Positions 46,245-55,575 of a stretch of 64,000 bases of DNA are shown here, in pieces. The DNA is from Pedobacter sp. BMA (lineage in GTDB: Bacteria > Bacteroidota > Bacteroidia > Sphingobacteriales > Sphingobacteriaceae): the NCBI RefSeq assembly GCF_001027745.1, contig NZ_LECU01000003.1, forward strand, positions 248,001 through 312,000, written 5' to 3'. The number at the start of each line of letters is the position of its first letter. Positions within the stretch are counted from its first letter, which is position 1. A program made the translations under genes and the position numbers. A model generated the notes under the pieces. It ran no database searches. It was not told where the DNA came from and saw only the letters and a list, made by a program, of their open reading frames with translations.

Positions 46245-46699
46245 ACCTGTATTAGTTTAGTTGTAGTTAAGATATTTGTTAGTTTGTTCAGGAACCTGGA
46301 CTAAATAAGTGCCATACAAACTGGTCATTCATTTATTGTACGCCTTTAGCGCTGATGATATTCACATATTGCTGATGGATAGCGGTTTGTAGTTAAAGGA
46401 TTTATGATTGTTTAGCGGATATACTCCATTAATTGCACTTAAATACAAGTATAACAACTTATTTTACTATTTATAAAATAGGGCTAGACACTCACCGATC
46501 AACACACAATTTGCTATTATTGCGAATCTAACTTCCTTTAAATTTTGAAAAACTTAAGAGAGACGAAATTTATAACTGTTTAGTCAAACATATATGAAAA
46601 TACGCAACAATGTTTGTAAGAAAAAGATTTTTTGTTGTAAAAATCCGACTTGTTATTTTTTTAGTAATTTAACGTCTTCAATATCCCTATTTATCGCGA
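46245..46699. other. Divergent promoter region of SusC and the AraC-type gene
   Basis: 455 bases, very AT-rich, without a credible gene. A TATGTTTG box for the minus strand (46592-46585) fits TAnnTTTG; only a weak -33 element (15-base spacing) accompanies it and the leader would be about 330 bases. A 15-base palindrome CTATTT-ATA-AAATAG (46467-46481) could be a regulator site. No TAnnTTTG was found for the + strand gene. Confidence 0.5.
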
Positions 46700-47584
46700 A
46701 TGCAAAACCGTTTAATCAGACATACTTATTCTTTGCTTAACGCTGATCAGGTTCAACTCACCTCAACCTGGCGATACAAGGGCATTATCAGCCCATACGC
46801 CCGTTTTTATTATATAGAATCGGGCGAGGGACAACTGCATGATGCGCAGGGAACAGTGAAACTGGAAAAAGGTTATTTATATCTTATACCGAGTTATACC
46901 ATGTGTGATATGGTATGTACGGATACCATGTCGCAGTATTTTGTTCAGTTTTTTGAAGATTCGGAAATCGGATTTTCCATGTTTGAAGAGATTAAAGCGA
47001 TTGTCAAAGTTCCGGCATCGGAACTGGATGTGCAGTTGTTCCGTCGTTTGATTGAGATTAATCCGAACCGTGGAATTAATAACTCCTACGACCCGAAAAC
47101 TTACGAAAATGAGGCGTTTTACCAGTATTGCCAGAAGTTAAATTTAAATCAGGGCCTGGCGGAATTTTATGAAACGCAGGGGATATTGAAGCAATTAAGC
47201 TCAAGATTTTTGGCAAGTAAGGAAGCTTTTGTTCACGAATACAATCAGCACTCGAAAATGATCTTTGAGGCTAAATCTTATATATTGAAAAATCTTGACA
47301 GCGAGTTATCGGTTGCTGATCTGGCCGGCCGCGCAAATCAAAATACCGATTATTTTTCAAGGCAATTTAAGCTTCAGGTTGGTACACGCCCTTTACACTA
47401 CATTAACCATAAACGAATTGAACGGGCGCAGTACCTGATGGCTACCAGCTCCATGAACTATACGCAGATAGCCTGTTCTCTTGGTTTTGATAACTTATCT
47501 TATTTTTCGAAAAGCTTTAAAAAAATCACCGGCTTATCGCCGGGGGCCTATAAGAAACAAGTTTACCGGGAGGCCATCCGCTGA
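46700..47584 (+). CDS. AraC-family transcriptional regulator
   Basis: A 294-aa soluble regulator with a cupin-like sensor domain (ARFYYIESGEGQLHD, KGYLYLIPSYTMCD) and two helix-turn-helix motifs at the C-terminus: LSVADLAGRANQNTDYFSRQF and YTQIACSLGFDNLSYFSKSF, the second being the AraC signature, ending FKKITGLSPGAYK. It stands divergent to the second SusCD pair and is the likely activator in response to an imported sugar. Direct evidence for the ligand is absent. Confidence 0.92.
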   Translation: MQNRLIRHTYSLLNADQVQLTSTWRYKGIISPYARFYYIESGEGQLHDAQGTVKLEKGYLYLIPSYTMCDMVCTDTMSQYFVQFFEDSEIGFSMFEEIKAIVKVPASELDVQLFRRLIEINPNRGINNSYDPKTYENEAFYQYCQKLNLNQGLAEFYETQGILKQLSSRFLASKEAFVHEYNQHSKMIFEAKSYILKNLDSELSVADLAGRANQNTDYFSRQFKLQVGTRPLHYINHKRIERAQYLMATSSMNYTQIACSLGFDNLSYFSKSFKKITGLSPGAYKKQVYREAIR

Positions 47585-47657
47585 TTTTTGTACAAGATTG
47601 CAGATGGGAGATTCGCTAAAGCGGGTTGATAATGGATGCCCGATTGTGAGATACAGC

Positions 47658-49205
47658 TTACTCCATGAGGATGGTGGTGATAGACCTCGCTGGTAATGCG
47701 ATCCCGTGATCTATCCCTTTAAAAGCCTGCAATTTCATATCATCGCCCTCGGCACCTGTAGTGCGGTAACTTTTTATCGTTTTGTATTTACGTTTGTTAT
47801 TGAGCAATTTCATGTTGATTTCAGCTCCCTGATCATGCTGATTAATCGCCACAATAACCACTTTACCTTTTTGATCTGTATAGGCTGAAACCAGTAATTT
47901 TTTATTTTCCGTTAGGCCGGCGTTAATGTCCAGTCGCACCATCCCAGGGCGAATGAAACGGCTAAAATGCCCCAATGCCCAAAGGTTTTTGGTTTGGGTA
48001 AAACTGCCATCTTTAAAATCGGGGTTACCTTTTAAGGCAATGAGGTAATAGCGGGTGTTTTTTTCGGCGCTGCCCGGCTCATAGGCATTCCAGAATTGCC
48101 ATGCGGTGGCATTACCTGTGGTGAGGTCGGCATGAATGACTTTGGCAAGAAAAAGGGCACAATCTATCGCTGAGCGATCGGCTTTTATTCCTTCACGAAA
48201 ACCATCGCCCAGCATAGAATATTCTGTTTGCCAATATTTAAGTTTGTAAGCTGAAGCGGTATCAGCCAGGTGGTTTCGGGTAGCATACAAGGTGCTGTCG
48301 CCATCTTCGGTAAAATAGCTGTGGCCACCGATCAGTTTCGGCACTTGAGATAAATTCCCCATGTAAACTGCGCTCGTGGGATTAAAGAAAGACTGGATTT
48401 GCTGCGCCGCTTTTCCTTTTGAGCCATACAGATAATTCAGCATGCCTGCTTCGGTAACGAGAATCCGTGTGTTTAACTTTGCTTCGACTAATTCGTTATT
48501 TAGCTGCTTAGTAATGTTGAAGATCTGCTCGTTAGTCCACGGGCTTCCCTCCTGGTCTGCTTCCCTAAATTTATGCGACCAATCCCATTGGGGCTCATTT
48601 ACCGGACTGATATAGTCGAAATGGATTTTTTCTTTTTCAAAATGCCTGATCACTTCGGTTAGAAAACGGGCATAATCGCCATAGGCATCATCGCGAAGGT
48701 TGGATTGGTAATCTTTTTCTGTTTTGAAACTGAGGTGGTTTTTGGTGAATTGTACCGGGGGTGAGTTGGAAAAAGCAATGAGCGTTTCTACGCCATAATC
48801 TTTAGCTTTTTGCAGGAAGAACCGGTAACCAGCCTGCTTGTCCCAGTTATAAGTTCCATCGTTATTGAGAAAGCCATCGGTTCTTTTTCTGAAATCTTTT
48901 ATGCCACTGCTATCGGCCTGCTCAAGAGAGCCTGCGCCAATATTAAAGCGCCATGAAGATAATCCTATGCCCTTTAACTTTCCAGTTGGATCAACTTCTT
49001 TACTAAATAATAATTCGGCAATCCGCTGTTTCTTTTCTTCTGGCCAGTATTTGCCTATTCCTTCAGAAAACCAGCATCCCGAGGCACCAATATTTTCGAT
49101 GGTTTGTGCAGTTTTGGTAAAATCGATTTGAACCGGAATTGGGTATTGAGCGACTGCAGAGTATGAAATGGCTGCGAAAAGCAAAACGAACAGGATCTTT
49201 TTCAT
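47658..49205 (-). CDS. Glycoside hydrolase family 30 protein
   Basis: A secreted retaining glycosidase of clan A. From Met4 (49205) it has a clean signal peptide, KKILFVLLFAAISYSAVAQ. The (beta/alpha)8 domain carries IGLSSWRFNIGAGS, the acid/base in SPVNEPQWDW (E207 counting from 49214) and the nucleophile in KYWQTEYSML (E331). A C-terminal beta-sandwich follows, as in GH30 enzymes. Relatives cut beta-1,6-galactan, beta-1,6-glucan or xylan; which one applies cannot be read here. It sits next to the second SusCD/AraC set, with which it may form a small glycan-use locus, although no operon with SusC is seen. Confidence 0.88.
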   Translation of the reverse strand: MKKILFVLLFAAISYSAVAQYPIPVQIDFTKTAQTIENIGASGCWFSEGIGKYWPEEKKQRIAELLFSKEVDPTGKLKGIGLSSWRFNIGAGSLEQADSSGIKDFRKRTDGFLNNDGTYNWDKQAGYRFFLQKAKDYGVETLIAFSNSPPVQFTKNHLSFKTEKDYQSNLRDDAYGDYARFLTEVIRHFEKEKIHFDYISPVNEPQWDWSHKFREADQEGSPWTNEQIFNITKQLNNELVEAKLNTRILVTEAGMLNYLYGSKGKAAQQIQSFFNPTSAVYMGNLSQVPKLIGGHSYFTEDGDSTLYATRNHLADTASAYKLKYWQTEYSMLGDGFREGIKADRSAIDCALFLAKVIHADLTTGNATAWQFWNAYEPGSAEKNTRYYLIALKGNPDFKDGSFTQTKNLWALGHFSRFIRPGMVRLDINAGLTENKKLLVSAYTDQKGKVVIVAINQHDQGAEINMKLLNNKRKYKTIKSYRTTGAEGDDMKLQAFKGIDHGIALPARSITTILME

Positions 49206-49458
49206 GTGCTGCAAGTAACAGAATTAAACTGATTTTTTTGTTTAGTGTTTTCACTGACTTTGTTAGGATTTTAACCGAAAGTTAAGCGGAGATAACAGAT
49301 TTGAAATTGATACTGGAGGCGGGAGATTAGAGATTAGAGTGATAACACTCCAGCGTTGAAACACGAGCGTGAGTGAATGTAACAAATGTTAAAAATGACT
49401 GAACTTTAGTTATTTACAATTTTGTTTTCGTAAATTGAATTAACCAAAATATAAAGTT

Positions 49459-49893
49459 ATGAAACTGCTTAGGAAAATTCAGGACTGGGGCGATCGCCAT
49501 CATCCACAATGGTTAGATTATTTTAGGATGTTACTTGGAGTTGTGTTAATCTGGAAGGGAATCGACTTCTACCGGCACATGGATGTTTTCAGTCAGCTGA
49601 TGCATGGGAGCATGCTCGGCACGGCAGTAAGCATTAGTGCCCTGGCACATATGATTATACTGGCACACCTGATCGGGGGGCTGGCCATTGCGATTGGTAC
49701 ACACACCAGATTTTTTTGTATTTTGAACTTACCGATTTTGATTGGTGCGGTATTTTTCATCAATATGTCGGCCGGAATTTTCAATCCATACTCAGAGTTC
49801 TGGTTGTCCTCCCTGGTACTTGCAGGACTTCTATGCTTTATTGTTGAGGGAAATGGTGTAATTGCAGTAGACCGGGAGGCCGTAGTATCGTAA
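49459..49893 (+). CDS. DoxX family membrane protein
   Basis: A small inner-membrane protein of 144 aa, with four helices: GVVLIWKGIDFY, AHMIILAHLIGGLAIAIG, ILNLPILIGAVFFIN and FWLSSLVLAGLLCFIV. The pattern (early helix, His-rich loop with THTRF) fits the DoxX/DoxD-like superfamily, whose members help redox or detoxification in several ways. Nothing in the neighbours fixes the role; the tRNA gene follows at 50027 and the MscS gene on the other strand. Confidence 0.8.
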   Translation: MKLLRKIQDWGDRHHPQWLDYFRMLLGVVLIWKGIDFYRHMDVFSQLMHGSMLGTAVSISALAHMIILAHLIGGLAIAIGTHTRFFCILNLPILIGAVFFINMSAGIFNPYSEFWLSSLVLAGLLCFIVEGNGVIAVDREAVVS

Positions 49894-49990
49894 AAGAGGC
49901 CAATTATAGGGTATTATTTATTTTTTTTGAAGGCTAACTAAATGGTTAGCAGCAGGTAATCTCTGGCATTAAATAATAAGTAAAAAATGA

Positions 49991-50021
49991 TTTGCAGAAT
50001 GCCGCCAAATTACTACTTTTG
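49991..50021 (+). promoter_or_regulatory. Promoter of tRNA-Ser
   Basis: TTTG at 49991-49994 and TACTTTTG at 50014-50021 (TAnnTTTG), 19 bases apart, are a near-ideal Bacteroidota housekeeping promoter. The tRNA begins 6 bases after the -7 box, where transcription would start. Confidence 0.85.
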
Positions 50022-50026
50022 CCCTC

Positions 50027-50111
50027 GGAGAGCTGGCAGAGTGGTCGAATGCGGCAGTCTTGAAAACTGTTGACTGTAACAGGTCCGGGGGTTCGAATCC
50101 CTCGCTCTCCG
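50027..50111 (+). tRNA. tRNA-Ser (anticodon TGA)
   Basis: Acceptor stem GGAGAGC pairs with GCTCTCC. The anticodon loop CTTGAAA contains TGA at 50061-50063. A long variable arm with an extra stem marks a class II serine tRNA. The T-arm has GGTTCGAATCC. CCA is not encoded. It reads UCA and, with wobble, other UCN serine codons. Confidence 0.95.
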
Positions 50112-50121
50112 CTGGAAAAAG

Positions 50122-50154
50122 AAAAGCCTGAAATAGCATATTTCAGGCTTTTTT
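50122..50154. terminator. Bidirectional terminator after tRNA-Ser and the MscS gene
   Basis: GCCTGAAATA (50126-50135) pairs with TATTTCAGGC (50139-50148) around a 3-base loop, flanked by AAAA and six T. On the other strand the same stem is followed by TTTTCTTTTT, so it also ends the MscS gene transcript. Confidence 0.9.
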
Positions 50155-50266
50155 GTTTATTTCCGCTATTGATGTTTTAGCTTATCTGAATATCATCAGG
50201 CAGTCGTTTTTCCTCCAAACAAGTACGCCGTCTTTATTAAAAAAGCTGGCTTTTGTGATACCGGCA

Positions 50267-52750
50267 TCAGATAAAATCTCCTTCGTTTTTCTCTTTGGGC
50301 TGGTGCAGGTAAACATCCTGCTGCGGAAATGGAATCTGAATTTCATTGATTTTAAAAGCATTCGTAATGGCTATCACCAAATCACTTCTGGTAGAATTGT
50401 TTTCCGACATGTGTTTAGTCCAGAAATAAATTTTGAGATCGATTGTGCTGGAACCAAACTGTTCGAATTGAACTACTGGTGGCGGGGATTTAAGTACGCG
50501 TGTTTCCGCCTCGAGCGTTTCCATTAGAATTTGCCTACATTTTTGCAGATCGGTGTGATAAGCCACGCCAATGACAACTGCTACACGTTTCCGATTTCCG
50601 GCAAGTGTCCAGTTCATCAGATGAGAATTGAGCAGGTCGCCATTTGGCATGACCAGGTCTCCCCCGTCCCAGGTAGTGATAACGCTGCTACGGAAGCCGA
50701 TGGATTTCATCGTTCCACCCTGTCCGTCAACATCTACGATATCACCAACGTTAACGGGTTTTTCAAACGCGATAATTAAGCCGCTAACCAGGTTGTTTAC
50801 CAGAGTTTGCAAACCGAAACCAATACCAACTCCGAGTGCCCCAATAATAATGGTAATCCGATCCATAGGAATACCAGCGGCGGCAATGGCCAGGAAAAGC
50901 CCTGTGGAGAGAATAAATATTCTTACCAGCAATACCCAACTCCCCAAACCTTGTTTTTTTGCGTCCTTATTGCGGCTGGATACCAGATGCTCATCAGATG
51001 TAAAAAAAGATACAATTTTAGAAACAATGACCGATAGGGACATAATAGCGAAGAAAAGGAAAAGGGAATTGATACTGAATGTATAATCTCCAATAGTTCG
51101 GTCTTTACCTAAGAACGTAACAAGGGGTTGAGACAGGTATTCGAAGAGGGGAAAATTATGTCCCAATAGAATTATCCAACCCAATACCAGCAAAACGTAG
51201 AGTAAAAACGGAGCCCTGGATCCCACCCGCCCAAAATTGAGGTAGAACAGTTTTTTATCCTGCACGGTATAAACGTCGAAAGCCAGAACCAATCCCTCGT
51301 TAATGAACCGAACTACCCAAAGAAATAATATCGCAATAACAACATTCAAAAAGCCACCAATAAACAGGGTTTTGGCTACATTATATCTACCAATAACATT
51401 CAAAACTATTGAAGAAAACTCAAGGATTATCATGAAACCAATCGAATAGGCAATCCATTTTTCCTTCAATTCGTGCTGACGTTTTTGAAAAAGAATGATT
51501 GAACCAGCGATAACCCCTGCCATAGCAACAGCAACCATAAACCAACGCTCTCCCCTCGAGGCCTGCAGTACCATATTATCAACTGCAGCCATAAGAAATA
51601 AAAATACCATTAACAGCCAAACCCTCATCCAGTATGTGGTAATATACCCTCGAAAAATCAAGCTAAGGCAGGTACAGGAGATGACCCAGAAAATAACATT
51701 TAAAATGAAAGGTGGAGAGATGAAAATAAACTGAAAAATACTGATGACCAGCAGCAGTGCCGACAGTAAGGGATACCTAATTACCAGTTGGCCTTCGTAA
51801 TCCTTATTCAATAACCTTTTTGCTGTATAGATCTGTTTAAGTGACCGCAAATAAATAAACGACAATGCGGTAAGAGCAAGCAATATGAATAACTTTATAC
51901 TGTTATTAATCGCATAAAACTTTAAGGTTAGCATGCCCTTCACTTTTGAAAAGGTTAACACTTCCGAAAAGGGCCTTGAGTATATAGGGCTATCACCCAG
52001 GTTTGAAAAATCGCGCTTGAAAGGTGACATTGCCATTCCGCGTTCAATCTGCTCGATTTCATCAACACTTATTTTTAAGCCGTTAATTTCCATATTGTAA
52101 GCATTAAGCAGGAGCTGAACATTACGTCCGGCAAGCTTAAGGGTTGAATCAATGGGATGAATTTCCTTTGCAATGGTAACGAGGCTGCCAAGATATTTTA
52201 CTAATTCTGCAGAGTCTTTAGGAAAATTAAAAAGTTCTGATGTAGTAAGTAATGAGTCGAGCCTGAAACGATAACCATTTAGCACGGCCTGCCGGGAGTC
52301 TAGTCTCGACTTCCGCTCTCCGGCCTCTTTAATTAGTTCACTGATCACTTTTTTAGTGGCAGTTAGATTTCTAAACGTTTGGGCGGTTCCTTTATGTTTA
52401 AAAACGCCATCCGCGGCAATTTCATAGTCAGCTTTGATATCACTTAATGTCATTTTAAATTCCAGCGTATCCAGACCGGACTTAATATAACTTTTAGCAT
52501 TCTGCATGGTCAACCTGGTTTCTTCAAAGATTCTCACCTGCACGGCAAGTGCTTTATCTGCCTCAAATTCCTGCCGGCTATCTAATGCTGATTTCCTGGC
52601 GAAATCCTGCATTCTGTCGACAAAGCCTTTTGCTCCATTACCATTAATCTTTGAGGTTTTCGTGGTATCTGCTTGCTGTGCCAGTGAACTGAGTGAACAA
52701 AGACATAAACACAGCAGTAAAATAACTTTGGAATTATTAAACAGGTTCAT
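50267..52750 (-). CDS. Large mechanosensitive channel of the MscS family
   Basis: An 827-aa inner-membrane protein. It has a signal peptide (MNLFNNSKVILLLCLCLCSL), a 250-residue periplasmic helical domain, about eight helices, then the MscS core. The pore helix ends in IIGALGVGIGFGLQTLVNN, and the cytoplasmic beta domain has VNVGDIVDVDGQGGTMKSIGFR with LVMPNGDLLNSHLMNWT, the most conserved MscS blocks. The layout resembles MscK/MscM-type channels, larger than MscS itself. It releases osmolytes at high membrane tension. Monocistronic, ending at the shared terminator; its start is 52750. Confidence 0.92.
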   Translation of the reverse strand: MNLFNNSKVILLLCLCLCSLSSLAQQADTTKTSKINGNGAKGFVDRMQDFARKSALDSRQEFEADKALAVQVRIFEETRLTMQNAKSYIKSGLDTLEFKMTLSDIKADYEIAADGVFKHKGTAQTFRNLTATKKVISELIKEAGERKSRLDSRQAVLNGYRFRLDSLLTTSELFNFPKDSAELVKYLGSLVTIAKEIHPIDSTLKLAGRNVQLLLNAYNMEINGLKISVDEIEQIERGMAMSPFKRDFSNLGDSPIYSRPFSEVLTFSKVKGMLTLKFYAINNSIKLFILLALTALSFIYLRSLKQIYTAKRLLNKDYEGQLVIRYPLLSALLLVISIFQFIFISPPFILNVIFWVISCTCLSLIFRGYITTYWMRVWLLMVFLFLMAAVDNMVLQASRGERWFMVAVAMAGVIAGSIILFQKRQHELKEKWIAYSIGFMIILEFSSIVLNVIGRYNVAKTLFIGGFLNVVIAILFLWVVRFINEGLVLAFDVYTVQDKKLFYLNFGRVGSRAPFLLYVLLVLGWIILLGHNFPLFEYLSQPLVTFLGKDRTIGDYTFSINSLFLFFAIMSLSVIVSKIVSFFTSDEHLVSSRNKDAKKQGLGSWVLLVRIFILSTGLFLAIAAAGIPMDRITIIIGALGVGIGFGLQTLVNNLVSGLIIAFEKPVNVGDIVDVDGQGGTMKSIGFRSSVITTWDGGDLVMPNGDLLNSHLMNWTLAGNRKRVAVVIGVAYHTDLQKCRQILMETLEAETRVLKSPPPVVQFEQFGSSTIDLKIYFWTKHMSENNSTRSDLVIAITNAFKINEIQIPFPQQDVYLHQPKEKNEGDFI

Positions 52751-53012
52751 AATATCAGGACTTAGTTCAATAATACGAAAAAAGGAATTCGGAAACTATA
52801 ATTAGCGCAAAAAGCGACGCCATGATTCAACGGTTTGGGTGTGATACAGAGCAGCAAGGGCTTTCAAAAGACCGTGGTGCAGCATTATCATCGTATAAGT
52901 AGAAATACGGGGTCGGCTTGCCATCTACCTGTTTTGGAAAATTGTGTTTTTACGGAGTTGACGAGGTGGTATAAGTTTTGTTTTACCTGGCTCACAACCT
53001 AAAACAAAACAT

Positions 53013-53516
53013 ATGACACAGCAAGAATTCAGCGAGACCATTAGTCTGCATGCGCCATCTCTTAGGTCGCATGCCCTTAATTTCACAAAAAATTCTGAAG
53101 ATGCAAATGATCTGATGCAGGAAACCCTGCTAAAGGCCACAAGGTTTGCATCCAAGTTTGAGGACGGAACGAATATGAAGGGATGGCTGTTTGTGATTAT
53201 GAAGAACACCTTTATTAACAATTACAAGAAAAACCAAAAAACCAGGGACAATACAGTGCAGGAAGATGAGATCACTTCAGCAAACCTGCATTACAGCGCT
53301 ACTACGAATGATTCAGTTGGGAGTTTTGCCATGCAGGATATTAATGTTGCGCTGGCGCAGCTGCCACAGAAATATGCTGTTCCATTTATCCGTTATTTTG
53401 AAGGATATAAGTATCATGAAATTGCCGATGAAATGAAGATTCCATTAGGTACAGTAAAAACTTATATTCATGAAGCCCGGATCTTGTTGAAAAAGAATCT
53501 GAAACAATATCAATAA
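53013..53516 (+). CDS. ECF sigma factor without adjacent anti-sigma
   Basis: A 167-aa ECF sigma with region 2 SEDANDLMQETLLKATRFA and KGWLFVIMKNTFINNYKK, and region 4 LPQKYAVPFIRYFEGYKYHEIADEM with PLGTVKTYIHEARIL. The TFINNYKK sequence is typical of the ECF group found in Bacteroidota stress control. No anti-sigma is next to it; the histidine kinase / response regulator pair and the catalase genes follow on the other strand. A stem-loop terminator closes the gene. Signals and targets are unknown. Confidence 0.9.
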   Translation: MTQQEFSETISLHAPSLRSHALNFTKNSEDANDLMQETLLKATRFASKFEDGTNMKGWLFVIMKNTFINNYKKNQKTRDNTVQEDEITSANLHYSATTNDSVGSFAMQDINVALAQLPQKYAVPFIRYFEGYKYHEIADEMKIPLGTVKTYIHEARILLKKNLKQYQ

Positions 53517-53525
53517 GAAAATGAG

Positions 53526-53559
53526 CTGGAAAGCATTGTTTGAAATGCTTTCCAGTTTT
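53526..53559 (+). terminator. Terminator of the ECF sigma gene
   Basis: CTGGAAAGCATT (53526-53537) pairs with AATGCTTTCCAG (53544-53555) in a 12-base stem with a 6-base loop, followed by TTTT. It lies 9 bases after the sigma stop. Confidence 0.85.
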
Positions 53560-53645
53560 ACAGACAAAATGATAGATTAATGCTACAGTGCCAAATGTGG
53601 CTTATGCGAAAAATACCTCTTTTAATAGGTAAACTACTTAAAATG

Positions 53646-54719
53646 CTATTGCTCCGGAAGTTCGATAAAAAAGCTTGTCCCCAAGCCCTCCTCACTTAGC
53701 ACCCATATTCTACCCCCGTGGAGGTCGACGATATCCTTGATGATATTCATGCCCAACCCCCCTGATTCCTCACCTTTTAGACCTTTCCTTAAAACTTCCT
53801 TGCTGTGATTAAACAAGTTGTTGCGCATCTCTTTTGGTATACCAATCCCATCATCGCTTACCGAAACAATAACTTTGTCTCCGCGTTGCTCTGCTTGCAC
53901 CATGATGTTTCCACCTACTCTGGTAAATTTGATGGCATTTGACACCAGGTTATTAATTACCTGCATGAATTTCATACTATCTAAGAAAAGAAAGATTTTA
54001 TCCTGTGGACTGGAGAAACTGAAATTTCTAACCTTGCTGAGGTGTGAGCGACTGTAGAACCGTACCACGTCTTTAAGTTCCCAGACGAGGTCTGCCCGCT
54101 CCTTTTTGATGGCGACAACAGCTGATTTGATAAATTCATGATTAACCATGCTTCTTACCAGTTTCAGGTTACGTTCGCACATTTCGCTAATGAACTGAAG
54201 GGAGTTTCTCAGGTCTTTTTCTTCCATTTGCCTGATGTTGCTTTGTATTGAGGAGGCCGTCATACGGATCATGGCAAGCGGTTCCTTCAAATCATGCGAT
54301 AACACCTCGAGGGTGATATTTTTACGGGCATTAATCTGTTCGATATGGATTTTATTTTCCTGTTCAACTGTAATATCTTCAACAATACCATAAATATGTC
54401 CTGCACCATCAGCACAGGAGAGGTTACTTTTGAGGTACCTAACGCCATCGGCCAAACTGATCCTGAACACATACTTTTTAGCACCTCCGTCTTCAAGCAG
54501 CTCCTGGTAGCAGTTCGCTACGTGTACTAAATCTTCAACGTGTATTTTCTCTCTGAGCTGATCGACGGTAAGCGCCCCCTCTTCTGTCAGTCCGAAAATC
54601 CTGCACAGGGCAGTATTAAAATAACTAAATACCTGATGTTTGAGATCGTATATAAAATAACCATCTGAAGAAACATTTCCCATCTGGCAAAAAATCTGTT
54701 CGTTCTCTTTCGGCATCAT
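53646..54719 (-). CDS. PAS domain sensor histidine kinase
   Basis: A cytoplasmic kinase of 357 aa. A PAS domain (about residues 10-120, with a sensor loop near VSSDGYFIYDL) is followed by the HisKA box EVLSHDLKEPLAM (H142 phosphorylated) and an ATP-binding domain with NLVSNAIKFT (N box), SVSDDGIGIP (G1) and GGLGMNII (G2). No transmembrane helices or ligand domain other than PAS are seen, so it senses something inside the cell. It follows the response regulator gene by 27 bases on the same strand and is surely its partner. Confidence 0.92.
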   Translation of the reverse strand: MMPKENEQIFCQMGNVSSDGYFIYDLKHQVFSYFNTALCRIFGLTEEGALTVDQLREKIHVEDLVHVANCYQELLEDGGAKKYVFRISLADGVRYLKSNLSCADGAGHIYGIVEDITVEQENKIHIEQINARKNITLEVLSHDLKEPLAMIRMTASSIQSNIRQMEEKDLRNSLQFISEMCERNLKLVRSMVNHEFIKSAVVAIKKERADLVWELKDVVRFYSRSHLSKVRNFSFSSPQDKIFLFLDSMKFMQVINNLVSNAIKFTRVGGNIMVQAEQRGDKVIVSVSDDGIGIPKEMRNNLFNHSKEVLRKGLKGEESGGLGMNIIKDIVDLHGGRIWVLSEEGLGTSFFIELPEQ

Positions 54720-54746
54720 ATTAATGGAGCTATGTGAATAATTAAA

Positions 54747-55394
54747 CTAGTTGAGAATCCCCTTGGTGAAAGCAAAGCGCATGAGTACGGCTGTATTTTT
54801 AGCGCCTGTTTTATCAATCAGGCTTTGGCGATGTCCTTCAACCGTACGGCGTGAGATAAACAACTTATCTGCCATTTCTGCATTGGTAAGTCCTTCGCCA
54901 ATAAGCCTGAGGATTTCGATTTCCCTTGAAGAAAATTCAGATGTACTGATACCACTTTGCGCGATAAAGGTAGTGTCTACCATTCTTTCTATAATTCTGA
55001 TGGATAAAGCAGCACAGATGTAACGCTCACCAGAGATGATTTTAGAAAGAGCAAAGAATAATTCGTCGGGATCCACAGATTTAGTCAAAAAACCTTGTGC
55101 TCCTATTCTGATGGCTGAAAAAATATGGGAGTCGTCTTCAAGCATGGACATAATCAATACCGGAATTTGATAATGTTTTTCTTTGATCATCCTCACCATT
55201 GAAATTCCATCCAATACCGGCATTCCGATATCCGAGACAATCAGATCGGCTGTGAGTCCGCGATCAAGTGCTTCTACCACTTCCAAACCGTTACCCGCAT
55301 CAAAGACAACTTTGTATTGATTAGTGGACTCAAGAAGCATCTTCAGTCCTTTTCTCATGACCTTGTGATCTTCTGCTAAAATGATGTTTTTCAT
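54747..55394 (-). CDS. LuxR-type (NarL family) response regulator
   Basis: The receiver domain starts KNIILAEDHKVMRKGLKML with the phosphoacceptor D55 in LIVSDIGMPVLDG, and has VLIMSMLEDDSHI and FLTKSVDPDELFFAL (conserved Lys). The C-terminal helix-turn-helix FSSREIEILRLIGEGLTNAE to ISRRTVEGHRQSL is of the NarL/FixJ type. Length is 215 aa. First gene of the operon with the histidine kinase. Its targets are probably stress genes near by (catalase and ferritin-like genes), which is inference only. Confidence 0.94.
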   Translation of the reverse strand: MKNIILAEDHKVMRKGLKMLLESTNQYKVVFDAGNGLEVVEALDRGLTADLIVSDIGMPVLDGISMVRMIKEKHYQIPVLIMSMLEDDSHIFSAIRIGAQGFLTKSVDPDELFFALSKIISGERYICAALSIRIIERMVDTTFIAQSGISTSEFSSREIEILRLIGEGLTNAEMADKLFISRRTVEGHRQSLIDKTGAKNTAVLMRFAFTKGILN

Positions 55395-55533
55395 TATGTT
55401 TGGGCGTGATCAGGACAAGGCTGTCTTGGATTGTCAAAGTAGCCAGGCACCTTAACAACACTCACTATTCCAGAAAGTTTTAATAAACCATACCATACAA
55501 CCGGGATCTGGTTGTATTTTGAAGATATGATAG

Positions 55534-55560
55534 AACCCCGGGTATTAATCCCCCGGGGTT
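55534..55560 (-). terminator. Stem-loop after the manganese catalase gene
   Basis: AACCCCGGG (55534-55542) and CCCGGGGTT (55552-55560) form a GC-rich 9-base stem 15 bases after the catalase stop on the minus strand. The tail is mixed rather than T-only, so it may be a weak or factor-assisted terminator. Confidence 0.65.
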
Positions 55561-55575
55561 AAGCTGTAAATACAA

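Noticed and set aside
49933..49950. GCTAAC / GTTAGC stem after the DoxX-like gene as a terminator
   Set aside because: The T-run lies before the stem on the + strand and an A-run follows on the minus strand, so it has the wrong polarity for either direction.
52970..52980. TATAAGTTTTG before the orphan ECF sigma as a promoter
   Set aside because: One base too long for TAnnTTTG and no TTG/TTTG at 17-23 bases upstream.
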